From NCBI GenBank assembly GCA_963556495.2, contig OY747702.1, forward strand, positions 16,095,403 to 16,159,402: a stretch of 64,000 nt of DNA, read 5' to 3'. The notes beneath the pieces were generated by a model. The model saw nothing but the letters and a program-made list of their open reading frames with translations. It was not told the DNA's origin and searched no databases. Shown in pieces: positions 1 to 13,089 of the stretch. The DNA comes from Valencia hispanica (Eukaryota > Chordata > Actinopteri > Cyprinodontiformes > Valenciidae). How positions within the stretch are numbered: position 1 is the stretch's first letter; every line of letters starts with the position of its first letter. The position numbers and the translations under genes are program-made.

Positions 1-770
1 GTGAAATTTTGTATTTTGACAGGACTGGAGTTTGGTGATGTAGTTAAGATTTTGGATTTGTGTTTGAGGTTATGAGAAAATGTGTGGAGGTTACTAGAAA
101 TGTGTTTCTGGCAATTTAGAAAAACTGTAATACCATATGGCCTGGAAAATCCATTCACCAAAAACGTAAAAAAAAAAAAAAAAAAAAAAGACACTTTGTT
201 CTGAATTAACGTCGATGCGAAATGAAAACTGGTGAGAGAGGTTGCCACAAAGCTGACGGTAACACTGAAGGAGTTGGAGAATTTCAGCTAGCACTGGTTG
301 TGTTCTACATGTGACAGTCTTCTCACATGGGTTAGGTTTAGCCTTCAGTGGTTTGCTAGAAAGCCCAAAACGGAGAGCGATTTTATTTCCAGCAACAGAC
401 TCCCAAGCACCTAAATCAAGAAAAGGAAGTTCTGGAACAGCCTAGTCAAAGAGCAGAACTAAATTTGACAGAAAATCTGTGAGGTCACCTTAAGAAGGAC
501 AATAGGTCCACAACCTGTGCAATTTGGAGACATTTTATATGGTATGGTGGGTAAATATTGTCCAGTCAGCAGGTGGAATGCTGACAGACTAAAGACAACT
601 AAATGCAGAAACTCAATCAATATGTGCCCTAGCAAAGTATTATTATTAAATCTTTCCTTTTTGATAAAGCTTATAGTTAGAGTGGCTTAGGTCATCTTGA
701 GCTATCTCTGTAGTTTTGCTGCTATAGGCTTAGACTGCTGGAGGACAGACTGACCAATTTTCTTCACTCT
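1..770. other. No recognisable gene
   Basis: AT-rich DNA with a run of A at about 170-189. I see no exon, RNA gene or repeat I can name. Confidence 0.6.
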
Positions 771-779
771 GCTACTTCC

Positions 780-1385
780 TTTTCTACTACTACTCTCCAG
801 TTGTATTACAGTACATTCTGTTATTTCGACTGTTAACTTTGTTTTCTCTCAGTGTTTTTCTCTCCATAGAAGATATACCTGGTCTGGTATCCAGCTTGGC
901 TGCAATGCCCTGCTGGACGGGGGACATCGACTGGGATGATCTTCCCAGTAACTGAACATCCACTGTGTCCTGTTATTAACTGTTTACTTTCTGTAACATA
1001 GAAAGTTCTCTTATATCAGATCTTCTGTTCCTTCTGTGTTTCTGCTCTGTCTTCTCAAACCCCCAGACGGTCGTGGCAGATGGCCGCTCCTACTGAGCCT
1101 GGTTCTGTTGGAGGTTTCTTCCTGTTAAAGGGGAGTTTTTCCTCTCCAACGTCGCTACATGCTTGCTCAGTATGAGGGGTTGCTGAAGGATTGCTGTGGT
1201 TGGAAAGTCTGCATCAACGGGGCCCAACCTCACGCCAATGACTGACGCAATCTGCTGGGATTCCTTAAATAGGAAACTTTTTAACTGATTGGAATGTTTG
1301 TATAAATGTATTGAAATGACTTCTTGTTAAGTGCCTTGAGATGACATCTGTTGGGAATTTATAAATAAACTGAATTGAAATTGAA
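780..1385 (+). repeat. LINE-type 3' end, copy 1
   Basis: Pyrimidine-rich and GC-rich text followed by the tail tgccttgagatgacatctg and an AATAAA-containing end (ataaataaactgaattg). The second half is repeated at 39590-39835 with the same tail, so this is a dispersed element, most likely the 3' end of a non-LTR retrotransposon. No reverse transcriptase is attached. Confidence 0.6.
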
Positions 1386-2260
1386 TATTAGTTAAGGCAT
1401 GTCCCCACTTATGCATACAGGTTGTTCCAGCTTTAATTTTTTGATGTGGATAAAAAAAGTTATTTAGCATGTATGTGAAAAAGAATGAGACTGTGGCACT
1501 AACAAAAGACTTTTTTCACTGGGAGTGACCAAAAAGAATAGACTGAAAACTGGACGGCTCTGGTTGGATATTTTCTAGTTAAAATATTAAGAGAATCAGG
1601 GATGACCAAAACGGATGACCAGAGAAAAGGTTCCAGAATGTACTGAAGATCACATCTATATTAAGACAACTTTCACAATGACTGTACCGAGTGCAAGTAT
1701 GGAAGTTCACTTCAAAATTCACTCCTCTGGATTACACTGAATTTATTCTGTGTGATGTTTCTCAGCTAATAGAGCCCGAGTGCTGGGACTCACTGAGGTA
1801 CGCTGCTGTTATCAACTGCTGCATGTGGACTGGTGCTGGGATCAAGACGGCTTTGTGAGCAGCCCAGATACACAGAGAGCTCTTACTTGTAAAAATCTTA
1901 TCAAACATTTACAAGTTATATTCTTACAGACTTGGTGAATAAGAAGCTCCATTTTGGGCCTTTAAATGAAAGCTTGTTAGACTTTGTATTAATTCCTTTA
2001 AAAAGGGAGCTTTACAAATGATGTCATTGACCTTGAAGAATCTATATTCTATGTCCATATTCATTATGCAACAGTGAGTAGATTACCGTTTGATAAATAG
2101 TTAAATAGAGAAAGCTGCCTACTTTTAGACCCATCTGTTAAAACATAAGGGGAAGAAAGGTTTAAAGCTTAAGATGAAGATCTAGAACTATGATATTTGT
2201 TCTTTTATCTAAAAAGCAGAAGCTAAGAGAATATTTTTAACTTTATTCCTTATAGGAATA
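1386..2260. other. No recognisable gene
   Basis: AT-rich intergenic sequence. No feature could be supported. Confidence 0.5.
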
Positions 2261-2266
2261 AAGGAA

Positions 2267-2889
2267 CACGACAACGTTGCCGTTTTTGTTTGAATACGCG
2301 GGTGAAAACGCACTGCGTTTACACGACAGGGCGCGCGATGGAAAACGATGTAGTACATATGCCCGGCCTTTAGATGGCAGTGTGGCCCGTGTATGCAGTG
2401 TTCCAAGGTTTCCCCCTCACAACCCGGAAAAGAAACATTTCATGATAGCTAACAATGGCGGTCTTCTTGTAGTTTTCCGCTTAAATAAAGGCATATTGAT
2501 TATTTGACGCACGTACTGTATGCGTTTCCGTTGGCGATCGCATAGAAGCCTGATGATCTCTACGTTTTGTCTACAAAGACCAAATAACTTCAGAAGCTGC
2601 ATCAGCAGTAACAACATACCTGGATCCGATATGCCATTGTTGTTTTTCTGTAGAAAGGCGGAGTGCGCAAGTGCAACACGTCCGTAGGTGGCTGACAGTG
2701 ACGTCATTGTTTTCAAACTCCTCCGGCTTGCGTTTACATGACAATGAATCACCCAGCGTTTTCAAAACTCTACTCTGGAAGCCGTTTCCCAAAAGATGCA
2801 TTTTCGCCCCCCCCGTTTTCCCGTTGTCGTGTAAACGGGAGGCCGAATCGGAGAGAAAAACCTCTGTTTTGCTGAAAAACGTTGTCGTG
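2267..2889. mobile_element. Non-autonomous DNA transposon with CACGACAACGTT ends
   Basis: A 12-base perfect inverted repeat, cacgacaacgtt, bounds 623 bases (2267-2278 and 2878-2889). Subterminal copies of gtttacacgaca occur inside in both orientations, near 2318 and 2821-2835. The body is more CpG-rich than its flanks and has no transposase. The open frames inside are short and overlapping and are not credible genes. Superfamily unresolved; no target-site duplication was clear. Confidence 0.55.
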
Positions 2890-2905
2890 TAAACAGCCCC
2901 TGAGG

Positions 2906-3590
2906 CTGGAGTGGGTGCATCCAGAGCCACAACACACAGATTAATCCTAAGCATGACTGAGACATGACTGATTTGTAGGTCCTTGAAGAATTAACAGACC
3001 TAGCAACCTACAGAGGCATTAAACAGCCCTCTGTGGGGTGAACCTAGTCTGCCTGTGATACGCCACAGTGGAGAATGACCGCTGGGAACAAAAACTGGTG
3101 TTTGAAACCCAAAAACTATGGCAACATTTAGGTAGATGTCATCATTTCTGCTCCAGTTTAGACCAGTATTGTTGCCCTCACTAAATTTGCAATCCATGGT
3201 AACGCAATATCAAAGTATCAGGAATGAGTGTCTCAACTTTACTATACATGGGTACACTTAAGGCAGAAAATGCACTTAACATTAATAAGCTAGCAGCAAA
3301 AAAGTATGATGGATTGCTTATGTTTTAGCACAAGAGGAAAATAAATACTTTAGAAATATTTTCAAATACATTTAGTTTTAGTGTAGTCATTGAAAAAAGT
3401 GTCTTAACAGGATTCAGACATCTAAAGACAAAAAAAACCCAAAAACACGGCAGTGTTATTTGCAGCGTATATGCTGTATATTTAGTTGCAGCTGTCAATA
3501 TCGGGGAAAATGCAAATTGGACAATACAGAGATTTTCAGAGTGTGTATCAACCTAAATGCAGCCATATTTGAGACAAGATGGTATCGAAG
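2906..3590. other. No recognisable gene
   Basis: AT-rich sequence between two DNA transposons. Nothing could be assigned. Confidence 0.5.
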
Positions 3591-3592
3591 TA

Positions 3593-5190
3593 CACTACCG
3601 TTCAAAAGTTTGGGGTCACATTGAAATGTCCTTATTTTTGAAGGAAAATCACTGTACTTTTCAATGAAGATAACTTTAAACTAGTCTTAACTTTAAAGAA
3701 ATACACTCTATACATTGCTAATGTGGTAAATGACTATTCTTGGTGCAATATCTACATAGGTGTATAGAGGCCCATTTCCAGCAACTATCACTCCAGTGTT
3801 CTAATGGTACAATGTGTTTGCTCATTGGCTCAGAAGGCTAATTGATGATTAGAAAACCCTTGTGCAATCATGTTCACACATCTGAAAACAGTTTAGCTCG
3901 GTACAGAAGCTACAAAACTGAACTTCCTTTGAGCAGATTGAGTTTCTGGAGCATCACATTTGTGGGGTCAATTAAACGCTCAAAATGACCAGAAAAAGAG
4001 AACTTTCATCTGAAACTCGACAGTCTATTCTTGTTCTTAGAAATGAAGGCTATTCCATGCGAGAAATTGCTAAGAAATTGAAGATTTCCTACAACGGTGT
4101 GTACTACTCCCTTCAGAGGACAGCACAAACAGGCTCTAACCAGAGTAGAAAAAGAAGTGGGAGGCCGCGTTGCACAACTGAGCAAGAAGATAAGTACATT
4201 AGAGTCTCTAGTTTGAGAAACAGACGCCTCACAGGTCCCCAACTGGCATCTTCATTAAATAGTACCCGCAAAACACCAGTGTCAACATCTACAGTGAAGA
4301 GGCGGCTGCGGGATTCTGGGCTTCAGGGCAGAGTGGCAAAGAAAAAGCCATATCTGAGACTGGCCAATAAAAGAAAAAGATTAAGATGGGCAAAAGAACA
4401 CAGACATTGGACAGAGGAAGACTGGAAAAAAGTGTTGTGGACGGATGAATCCAAGTTTGAGGTGTTTGGATCACAAAGAAGAACGTTTGTGAGACGCAGA
4501 ACAACTGAAAAGATGCTGGAAGAATGCCTGACGCCATCTGTTAAGCATGGTGGAGGTAATGTGATGGTCTGGGGTTGCTTTGGTGCTGGTAAGGTGGGAG
4601 ATTTGTACAGGGTAAAAGGGATTCTGAATAAGGAAGGCTATCACTCCATTTTGCAACGCCATGCCATACCCAGTGGACAGCGCTTGATTGGAGCCAATTT
4701 CATCCTACAACAGGACAATGACCCAAAACACACCTCCAAATTGTGCAAGAACTATTTAGAGAAGAAGCAGGCAGCTGGTATTCTATCGGTAATGGAGTGG
4801 CCAGCGCAGTCACCAGATTTGAACCCCATTGAGCTGTTGTGGGAGCAGCTTGACCATATGGTACGCAAGAAGTGCCCATCCAACCAATCCAAATTGTGGG
4901 AGCTGCTTCTAGAAGCGTGGGGTGCAATTTCTCCAGATTACCTCAACAAATTAACAGCTAGAATGCCAAAGGTCTGCAATGCTGTAATTGCTGCAAATGG
5001 AGGATTCTTTGACGAAAGCAAAGTTTGATGTAAAAAAAATCTTATTTCAAATACAAATCATTATTTCTAACCTTGTCAATGTCTTGACTCTATTTTCTAT
5101 TCATTTCACAACGTATGGTGGTGAATAAGTGTGACTTTTCATGGAAAACACAAAATTGTTTGGGTGACCCCAAACTTTTGAACGGTAGTG
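3593..5190 (+). mobile_element. Complete Tc1/mariner element, DD38E (Intruder-like)
   Basis: Terminal inverted repeats beginning CACTACCGTTCAAAAG bound a 1598-base element flanked by TA at 3591-3592 and 5191-5192, the target duplication of this superfamily. The ends match over at least 27 bases. It encodes an uninterrupted transposase (3985-5028). All parts needed for movement by cut-and-paste appear present, so this is potentially an autonomous, young copy. Confidence 0.93.
3985..5028 (+). CDS. Tc1-family transposase, DD38E, intact
   Basis: 347 aa, the usual length for Tc1-family transposases. Residues 1-110 hold paired helix-turn-helix DNA-binding regions separated by a GRPR AT-hook-like motif (59-62). 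Basic residues follow at about 119-135. The catalytic domain shows LWTDES (Asp154), QQDNDPKH (Asp244) and DLNPIE (Glu283), with 38 residues between the last two. That spacing is DD38E rather than the common DD34E and corresponds to the family described as Intruder. No stop or frameshift interrupts it. The start is the first ATG, about 390 bases inside the element, leaving a normal 5' untranslated part. Activity is inferred, not shown. Confidence 0.93.
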   Translation: MTRKRELSSETRQSILVLRNEGYSMREIAKKLKISYNGVYYSLQRTAQTGSNQSRKRSGRPRCTTEQEDKYIRVSSLRNRRLTGPQLASSLNSTRKTPVSTSTVKRRLRDSGLQGRVAKKKPYLRLANKRKRLRWAKEHRHWTEEDWKKVLWTDESKFEVFGSQRRTFVRRRTTEKMLEECLTPSVKHGGGNVMVWGCFGAGKVGDLYRVKGILNKEGYHSILQRHAIPSGQRLIGANFILQQDNDPKHTSKLCKNYLEKKQAAGILSVMEWPAQSPDLNPIELLWEQLDHMVRKKCPSNQSKLWELLLEAWGAISPDYLNKLTARMPKVCNAVIAANGGFFDESKV

Positions 5191-5192
5191 TA

Positions 5193-5690
5193 AATTCAGT
5201 AATCTCAACAAAAGCAAAACATTTAAAAACAAATCAAAAATTTTTATGAAATTTCCAAACAGAAACTTGCATCCATTTTACATTCTATACACTTTTTTTC
5301 CCACTGTAAAATCAGCCAGAAATTTGATTGTAGCGAGACAGATTCATTAGAAAAGGAACTCACTCTGAAATTCATTTTCTCTGCCAACGGGCAGAGTGAC
5401 AGATTTAATAAATTGCAACTCCCCTCATTCTAAGCTGTGATTTGGTAAAAACCCAGTTTTCTTGGTTTTATAGCTACAGAGGTACTAACAAGACAAGAAC
5501 TTTTCCGTTCTAACCCAATGATTCCTGATTAAACCAGATGCACACTGACAGGAAACACATCCCATCATCTCCAACTTCTAAATGGCTGATTTCTGATGTC
5601 AGCGTGCTGAGGCGTCAAACGTTTGAGTCAGAAAGGACCATGGTGCATCAAACTAGGAATGAATTATAGCCCAGGTGTTGTAGCGGCACA
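5193..5690. other. No recognisable gene
   Basis: Intergenic AT-rich sequence downstream of the DD38E element, without supportable features. Confidence 0.5.
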
Positions 5691-5695
5691 GCTAA

Positions 5696-5860
5696 CTCCA
5701 CACTGCCAAACAGGACAAAAAAAAAAAAAGCTGACTTGGATACATGGCATTATTATTAATCTCTCCCAATACTCTTCCAATTTTTACTAAAACTCTTCCC
5801 CTATACAACTGCTACTCATGGACATCCTAAAAACCATGACTGTTTATTTTTATTTTTAAC

Positions 5861-5883
<23 letters not shown>
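5696..5883. repeat. 22-base inverted repeat pair
   Basis: The block at 5696-5717 (containing ccacactgccaaacagg) is the exact reverse complement of 5862-5883, with 144 bases between. The right arm starts a dispersed repeat that recurs at 38348-38490. The arrangement could be two copies of one repeat in opposite orientation or the ends of a small element. Confidence 0.6.
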
Positions 5884-6100
<217 letters not shown>

Positions 6101-6109
6101 TCATGAATT

Positions 6110-7440
6110 TCTGGAGGTTTTAATTCCTGATGTTATGGACATGGAGACGGGAAATTAAGGGGAAGAAAGAAAGAAGATGAAGAAGAGAGGTAGGAAACAA
6201 AAAGTCATGAGAGATGGTGAGTTAAAAATACAAGAGAGGAAAGGGAACAAAGAAAACACAGGAAAACATAGAAGTCGGCCTCCATACCCACAGGACGGCA
6301 GAGAGGGGAAAAAACAAAAAAAACCGACAAAACAAACATTGTGAGAACTACACAACCACATCACACAAAAATGGATATAAAATACAACAACAATGTCACA
6401 GAAAAACTAATGGTACCGATTAATCAAGATCTAGTTATGATAACCTCAGCCCAAGAATACATCTGTAAACACCAGAGACCCCACACCTATGTGTGTGTGT
6501 GAGCATGCTGGTGCATATAAGGTTTCTCCATAAGAGTGTTCGATAGCTGGTGTGAGCAGGCATCAATCCGTCTCCCAGGAATCGATGCAGACATGAAAGA
6601 GATCGGAGCCAAGACGTCCAAAGGACCCCCAGAGCCCCAGGCGGACCGGGGCGGGGCCGACCGCATCCCCCAAGAGAGGAACAGAGGAGAACTCGAGGGG
6701 AACGTCCAGCGGCTACTATGTAGGGGCCCGGTGGGCAGCAGAAACGAGCCCACGGGCCCCGGCAGCAACCGGCCGTGCCACGGCGGTCCGGTCCGGAAAT
6801 AGGCCCCCCATTAAATGTAAGGCCTGAGGTGCGCCAGACGAGAGGACAGCCCAAGACCCAACCTGACAGGTAGACAAAGACATTCAGACACAGTCATACG
6901 TTCCCTCCCTCCGACATACATTCTCACTGACTCACCAAGACACCCAAGAAATGACGCTGTACCCTCACTCAGACACCCCATACACACTTTAAGCTCCCAG
7001 GTCCAGGTACTGATGCCCCAGTAGCGCAACCAGCCCCCGGAACCCGGGAGATGGATCCCCTACTTTCTAGGACGAAGACAAGCCGACCGCCAAGGGCCCC
7101 GTAGTGGCGAATCAGTCCGACAGCCTAGGACCCCGACCAGACCACCTATTCCTCCTCCGGACCCCAAACCCTGATCGCCCATAACGAACAAGGGTGTGAA
7201 AAGACCCCTAGCCTCCATCCTCCCGCTCGAGTGTGGTGTTGATGCGTGATGTTATAATGTTCATTTAAAACAGAGGGGTGGGATGTGGGGAAGGCAGCCA
7301 CATATCCCCCAACCCGAGCCCTCAGTGTCTATATGTGGTTTAACATTGGGCACCGGCACCAGAGGTGAAGCTGATTGAACAGCTCCCCCTCTGGATGACG
7401 AAAAGTGTGCCCACCCCAAAGTCCCTACATGTGTGTGTTG
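6110..7440 (-). mobile_element. GC-rich 3' region of an L1-like LINE (outer part)
   Basis: Starts with tgttatggacatggagacgg, also found at 35677-36055 in a copy that ends in an A-rich tail on the minus strand, so the element reads right to left. The middle is C-rich text with CpG. It resembles in composition and orientation the tract at 9956-11180, which abuts an L1 ORF2 fragment. I infer both are the 3' untranslated region of one LINE split by the block at 7441-9955. No coding potential is credible here. Confidence 0.5.
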
Positions 7441-9955
7441 TGCCACAGATAGGTAGGTTATGGCTATGAATAATTATGAATAATTGCTTAGGGCAATTAT
7501 TAATCAGATTAATAATTTTAGGTAAAAATTACCAAGTTTAGGGGCACCACCTGTTGGATTCCAGGAATACAATAGCCAAATTGTTCAGTCTCAGTTTATG
7601 TTTATGCTTACCTGCCTGATAAGGCTGAGGTAATTAAACAATATATGAAGGAATAAGTTCTTTGTGTTCCTGAACAGCAAGTTACTACACATGTAGGTGA
7701 AATAACAACAATGGTTTTCCAAAATACAAGTTTATTACAAAAATAATTCAACTTTCAGTTAACATGCTTTAATCAACAAACTCACAAAACTAGTAACACA
7801 CAACTAAACCACTCAGAAAAGAATAACTATAATAAAACTGACACTCAGAAGTAAAACGGTAAAAGGGATAAATATGCACAGAAATAGAAACAATAAACAA
7901 TTGATAATGATGCCACAGGTCAGAATGAATATGTTTGCTCAAAGACCAAGGCCTGTATTGAACAGTGTTGGGAATGTAGCCAAGTTAGTTTTAAACTAAT
8001 CGTGATTAGTTTAAAGGGGGGGTATTATGCTTCTTCCAGGCACATATTACCCTTCTATAACACACTCCAATAAAGTTGTCACCTTAAGTCTTTTAAAAGT
8101 CCGTCATATATCCAAATCCACCTTAAAGAAATTTACTTCCGTATTTGACGCCTTTATTTTCGCCTGTGCCTCTCTAAGACACTCCAACTCTTTCTGACAC
8201 TCCCCCTTCAGTTCGTCACATACCGTGCATCATCGCAGCATGCACGGAGTCGGAAAAAAAATCCCACAAACGATGCACAGCTGCAGCTGGTGTGTTATAA
8301 TTACTGCACCTGGGACTCAACCGGAGTTGTGTGAGGTGGGGAGGGGTGGGGAGCTCTGCAGGGGCGAGGCTCTCGGCTGAGTATGTAAGGTTGGAGGAGG
8401 AGATGGGTGGAAAAGGCGGGAATAGGTGGGAGCAGGCGTTTCAGCAACCCCGAGAACTACCAGCAGAGACTCAAAGATTACTCTAACATGAGCGAATGGG
8501 TCAGAGCAACACTTCAGGTATGTTTTTAATGAGGGAAAGACAGGTTCTCAGGATATTAAGCTTCAGAAAGTCAATTTTGCATTATACCCCCCTTTAAGAC
8601 TAATCAGCAAATTCTGGTTTGTTTTCAAAACACCAATTCACAATGCAAAGCAGAAGTGAAGAAAAAAATTATTTGGAAGCAATGTTTCATTAAACCATTT
8701 GCTGAATTAGAAATCAATAACCTTTAGATAATTGATTATATTTAATGAATCGGTCACCGCAGTGATTGATCTAATTTAATATTTAGACTTTATGTTGATG
8801 TTAAAGGCTGTCCCAATTATGTCGATCTAATTTAGTACTTTGACTTACCAAGAACGCGGTCTCAAAAATTACTTAAAAGATTAATTTAGTGTTTAAACTA
8901 TCTGTTTTAAAGTCTATCTCTATTTTGAATAGCATTAAAGGCAGTCTATTGTTCATGAATAAAAAGCCGTCAATGGCGGGCCCACGTGGTTTGCTATAGC
9001 ATGTAGCTTACAGCTAACTCACGTGGCGCTGCTTAAAGTCGCTCTGGTTCATTTATTAAACATCAAACAAAGGAAAACTGTCGGATTGAGTAACTCAGGT
9101 TGCAAGATATAAAACGACTTTCCATCGGAAACCTCGAAAATCACAGTTTAAACCTCCAGGCCGACTGGCCTGTTTGCACCCAAACAATAAATGAAATCTT
9201 ACACAATGTGACAAATCACAGTAAAACAAACAACCCTTAAATCTTGTTTAAACTAAACTAATCTCACCTCTCCCAGGACAGACCTTATTGAACGGTTAAA
9301 GTTCTCCAAGTTGCTCCGTGGATGATTGGCAAAGCTAACACAACGTTAGCCATCAGACTAGCCACAGCTGCGGTCCGTTAGCAGTGGGAGGCCTTATAGC
9401 TGTTATATCGCATTGGTAGCATTAGCTTGGACGTCGTTTCGTCCTCTCCAGCTTGCTAAACAGCGATCGATCAGCTGCACCTCATTTCACTGACACAGTA
9501 ACTTCTCTGCAAGTTCAAGATAGCATTGTCCCAGGCTTTGTTGCGGTGGGGTAACGCTCCAGTCTGGATGCTGTTCTGCAGCATTCAGTAGCTTGTTAGC
9601 GGTTCGCTCAACACGGCAGCATCTGTTCAGAAAGCAGGGATCAGGGTGGAACAGTGGGGTTTATCTCAAAACAAACTGGGTTGCGATTCACCTGATTGAT
9701 CAGCAGTATTGTTGTCCTTGGAGTGAGTTTCTCCCAGAAACTCATGTCCTTCCCTCACCCGCGAAAGAAGGATTGGATCTCTCCTGGTGCTGTTTGGCTG
9801 AAAGCCAGAACTGGAGAGGGGGTGAAGGCCTGCGGCGGTGCCTTATATAACCTCTGGTCTTCTTCTTCTCCTGTCGGAGCTAGAATGTGGGTTAGCGCCA
9901 CCCCGTGGCTGTGTGTCCGCAACATGCGTCTCATGAAAATGTTATAAGTGGGAGT
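7441..9955 (-). mobile_element. LTR-like block, probable old retroelement insertion
   Basis: A block different in composition from the GC-rich DNA on both sides. Read on the minus strand it has a TATATAA box near 9845 and an AATAAA signal near 7733, the order expected in a long terminal repeat, but the distance is large, partly because a TTAA-type element (8011-8597) sits inside. No protein-coding domain of gag, pol or env was recognised, so it could be a solitary LTR. Exact ends and target duplication were not resolved. The alternative is an unrelated composite of repeats. Confidence 0.3.
8015..8593. mobile_element. TTAA-flanked non-autonomous DNA transposon
   Basis: Inverted ends AGGGGGGGTATTATGC and GCATTATACCCCCCT, each next to TTAA (8011-8014 and 8594-8597). 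TTAA targets are typical of piggyBac and Kolobok elements. The body has no transposase. Related in design to the element at 55444-56177, whose ends start AGGGGACATA. Confidence 0.7.
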
Positions 9956-11230
9956 GTCTTAGTTGTATATTAAAATTGGACCCAGGCCGCCACGGGATAG
10001 CGAGGAGGGAAACCCCTCCTCGCACCCCAGTGATGTGCCCATGCCCCAAGACCTTATACGAGTGGTAAAGTGATGGAGCGGGTGGACAGAGGTGTTCGGG
10101 GATGGGGAGGGAAGGACTGGGAGACAAAATGCCTTCCCAGGAAGCCAGCTCCCCCACTGACCCAAATGGGCACCGCTGTTCACTGGGATCCACCAGGGGA
10201 GGGAGGCCATGGCACGTTCAACCCGGGGCCCACAGCCACAGCACCACCAAGCCCCACGGACCCCAAGGCAGTCCCCCCAGCCCCATTCCAGAAGGAGTAC
10301 TAAACCCAGCTTGACATTCGCTCTACTTTCAGAACACAAAAGACACTAGACACCCATGTTGAGTTCGACCCCCCCCTCCCGCACACCCCTCCCCCCGTCC
10401 AAGTGCCCTCGTAGGGGGAGAGCACCTGTTGCTAGATAACAGCCTCCCCGCCAGCAAAGGAGGCCCCCAGCTCATCGGAGGCCCCCGCAGCCCAAACCCC
10501 GGCGACGCGGCTGCCCAGCCCAGGAGCAAACCGACGCCCCAGGCGGCCGACCCACCAGGCCGACATCCACCAGCCTCATTCCCTTGCGGAGCGACCACTG
10601 CTGTTCAATGGCCCGGCAAGCGACCAAAACCCAGCGCCCCACCAACCTGCCCAGCATGCCCACTACCCGGACAGTCCACCCGCAAGTCCGACCAAACCCG
10701 GCAAAATGCCCGACCCCAGCGCCCCGCACCCCACAAAGACCAGGACCCAGGAGCTAAGTCCAGTGCGAAAAAAGACTGATCAGGTCCAGAAATGCCACCG
10801 TGGTGCCCCAGAGCCCCGAACCCCCAGGCCCACCCCAGACCCTACCCAGGCGCAGCACAGCCACCAGGCCAGTAACCCATGTCAGTCAGTGCAATGCAGC
10901 CGTCAGGAGTTACCACACAAAGCCACCAAAGCTCAACCCCAGATTGGGGCCACGACGTCCAGCGCCCCATCCGCCCAGTGATCCCACCCCCAGGGATCCC
11001 CTCCTAGACGCCCCCAACCCCAAGAACCCCCACATCAGCAACAGTATCCCAAACGACAAAACCAAGCGCCCCCCACCCCTACTAGGTGATGAAGCCGATC
11101 AAATGAGCCCAGAGAGATTGATCAGATATGGAGCCAGAGGCCGTCTCATGACCAATGTATGTCCAAGAAGAGATTTCGATACTGATTAATATTAAGACCC
11201 TTTTTATTTTTCCAGTTCAGGAGGATAGTT
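9956..11230 (-). mobile_element. GC-rich 3' region of an L1-like LINE (inner part)
   Basis: C-rich, proline-codon-like sequence with long open frames on both strands caused by composition rather than selection: no domain is recognisable in any frame. On the minus strand it lies directly downstream of an L1 ORF2 C-terminus (11234-11920), so it is best explained as that element's 3' untranslated region. Confidence 0.5.
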
Positions 11231-11233
11231 TTC

Positions 11234-12193
<960 letters not shown>

Positions 12194-12299
12194 ATCATGT
12201 TGTATATTATGTATAATATGCATTGTATTAAAAAATAAGTGGAGTTTTGATAATTAATTTTGTCTAACTTAGAATAATGCTTTAATCAAACACATGTAT

Positions 12300-12765
12300 T
12301 TGTTCTCCATTTTTTTTGTGGAGGAAGATGAGGGGGAGGCCGTCAGTGGTACTCAGTGGCGGGAGCAACTCTGGGCTGAGGTGTCTGGCCTGGAGGAGGT
12401 ACCACCAGGTCATGAATACCTTTAACAGGCAAGTAAACAATAACTTTAATATCTTTTTAAGTATTTTGTCATGAGATTGAATGATTGGATTCAATTTCTC
12501 CTGTTTCCATTTTTATGAATGCATCTTACAGATGTGACAGCCGTCGATTAAGATGGTCTGCAAACCCTGGTGGTGGACGATGTAGTGGACAACGGGAGGA
12601 GACACCCTGAAGCTCTCTGCAGACCACCCTGTGATGTTTCGCTCGCCAACCAAAGAGGACCAACCACAGATCCCTGCTGCAGCACTCCATTCATGTCTCT
12701 CATCTCTCATCCTTTCAGCGGCTCCAGCAACACTGCCAGGGACCCCCGGTGTAATAAAAAAAACA
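12300..12765 (+). other. Exon-like segment, unassigned
   Basis: A short plus-strand frame at about 12316-12425 reads EEDEGEAVSGTQWREQ and ends GHEYL before a stop. A second open frame at 12570-12765 is followed by AATAAA. Composition looks more exon-like than the flanks, and the block lies beside a decayed Myb/SANT gene. I do not recognise the product; it may be a further part of a decayed transposon-encoded gene. Confidence 0.25.
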
Positions 12766-13089
12766 AAAAAAAAAACATGGTCCAATACCCGGTCACTCAG
12801 ATTAAGTTATTGTTAAAAGGTCTCGTCCTGTAAATAGTTATATTTCTGTAAGTTCTTGAATTTTGTTACCTTAAATTTTATTTTCTGAATGTCATTAATT
12901 AATTAAAATTATACACTGTTAATTTTCTTAACAAATGTTCAATTTTCTTTGATAAATTTTGAAAATAAAAAAAGAAATACAATGAATATGAAGTATTTCT
13001 TTCAAGCAATTTATTTCGACCAACTCGTGTTATAAACACAACAATAAACAAATTTAATCCCTCCCACCCCCCTCAAAAAAATTTCATTT

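Noticed and set aside
10429..11189. Proline-rich frames of 91-129 aa on the plus strand
   Set aside because: C-rich composition gives open frames in several phases; no domain, and the tract is better explained as a LINE 3' region.
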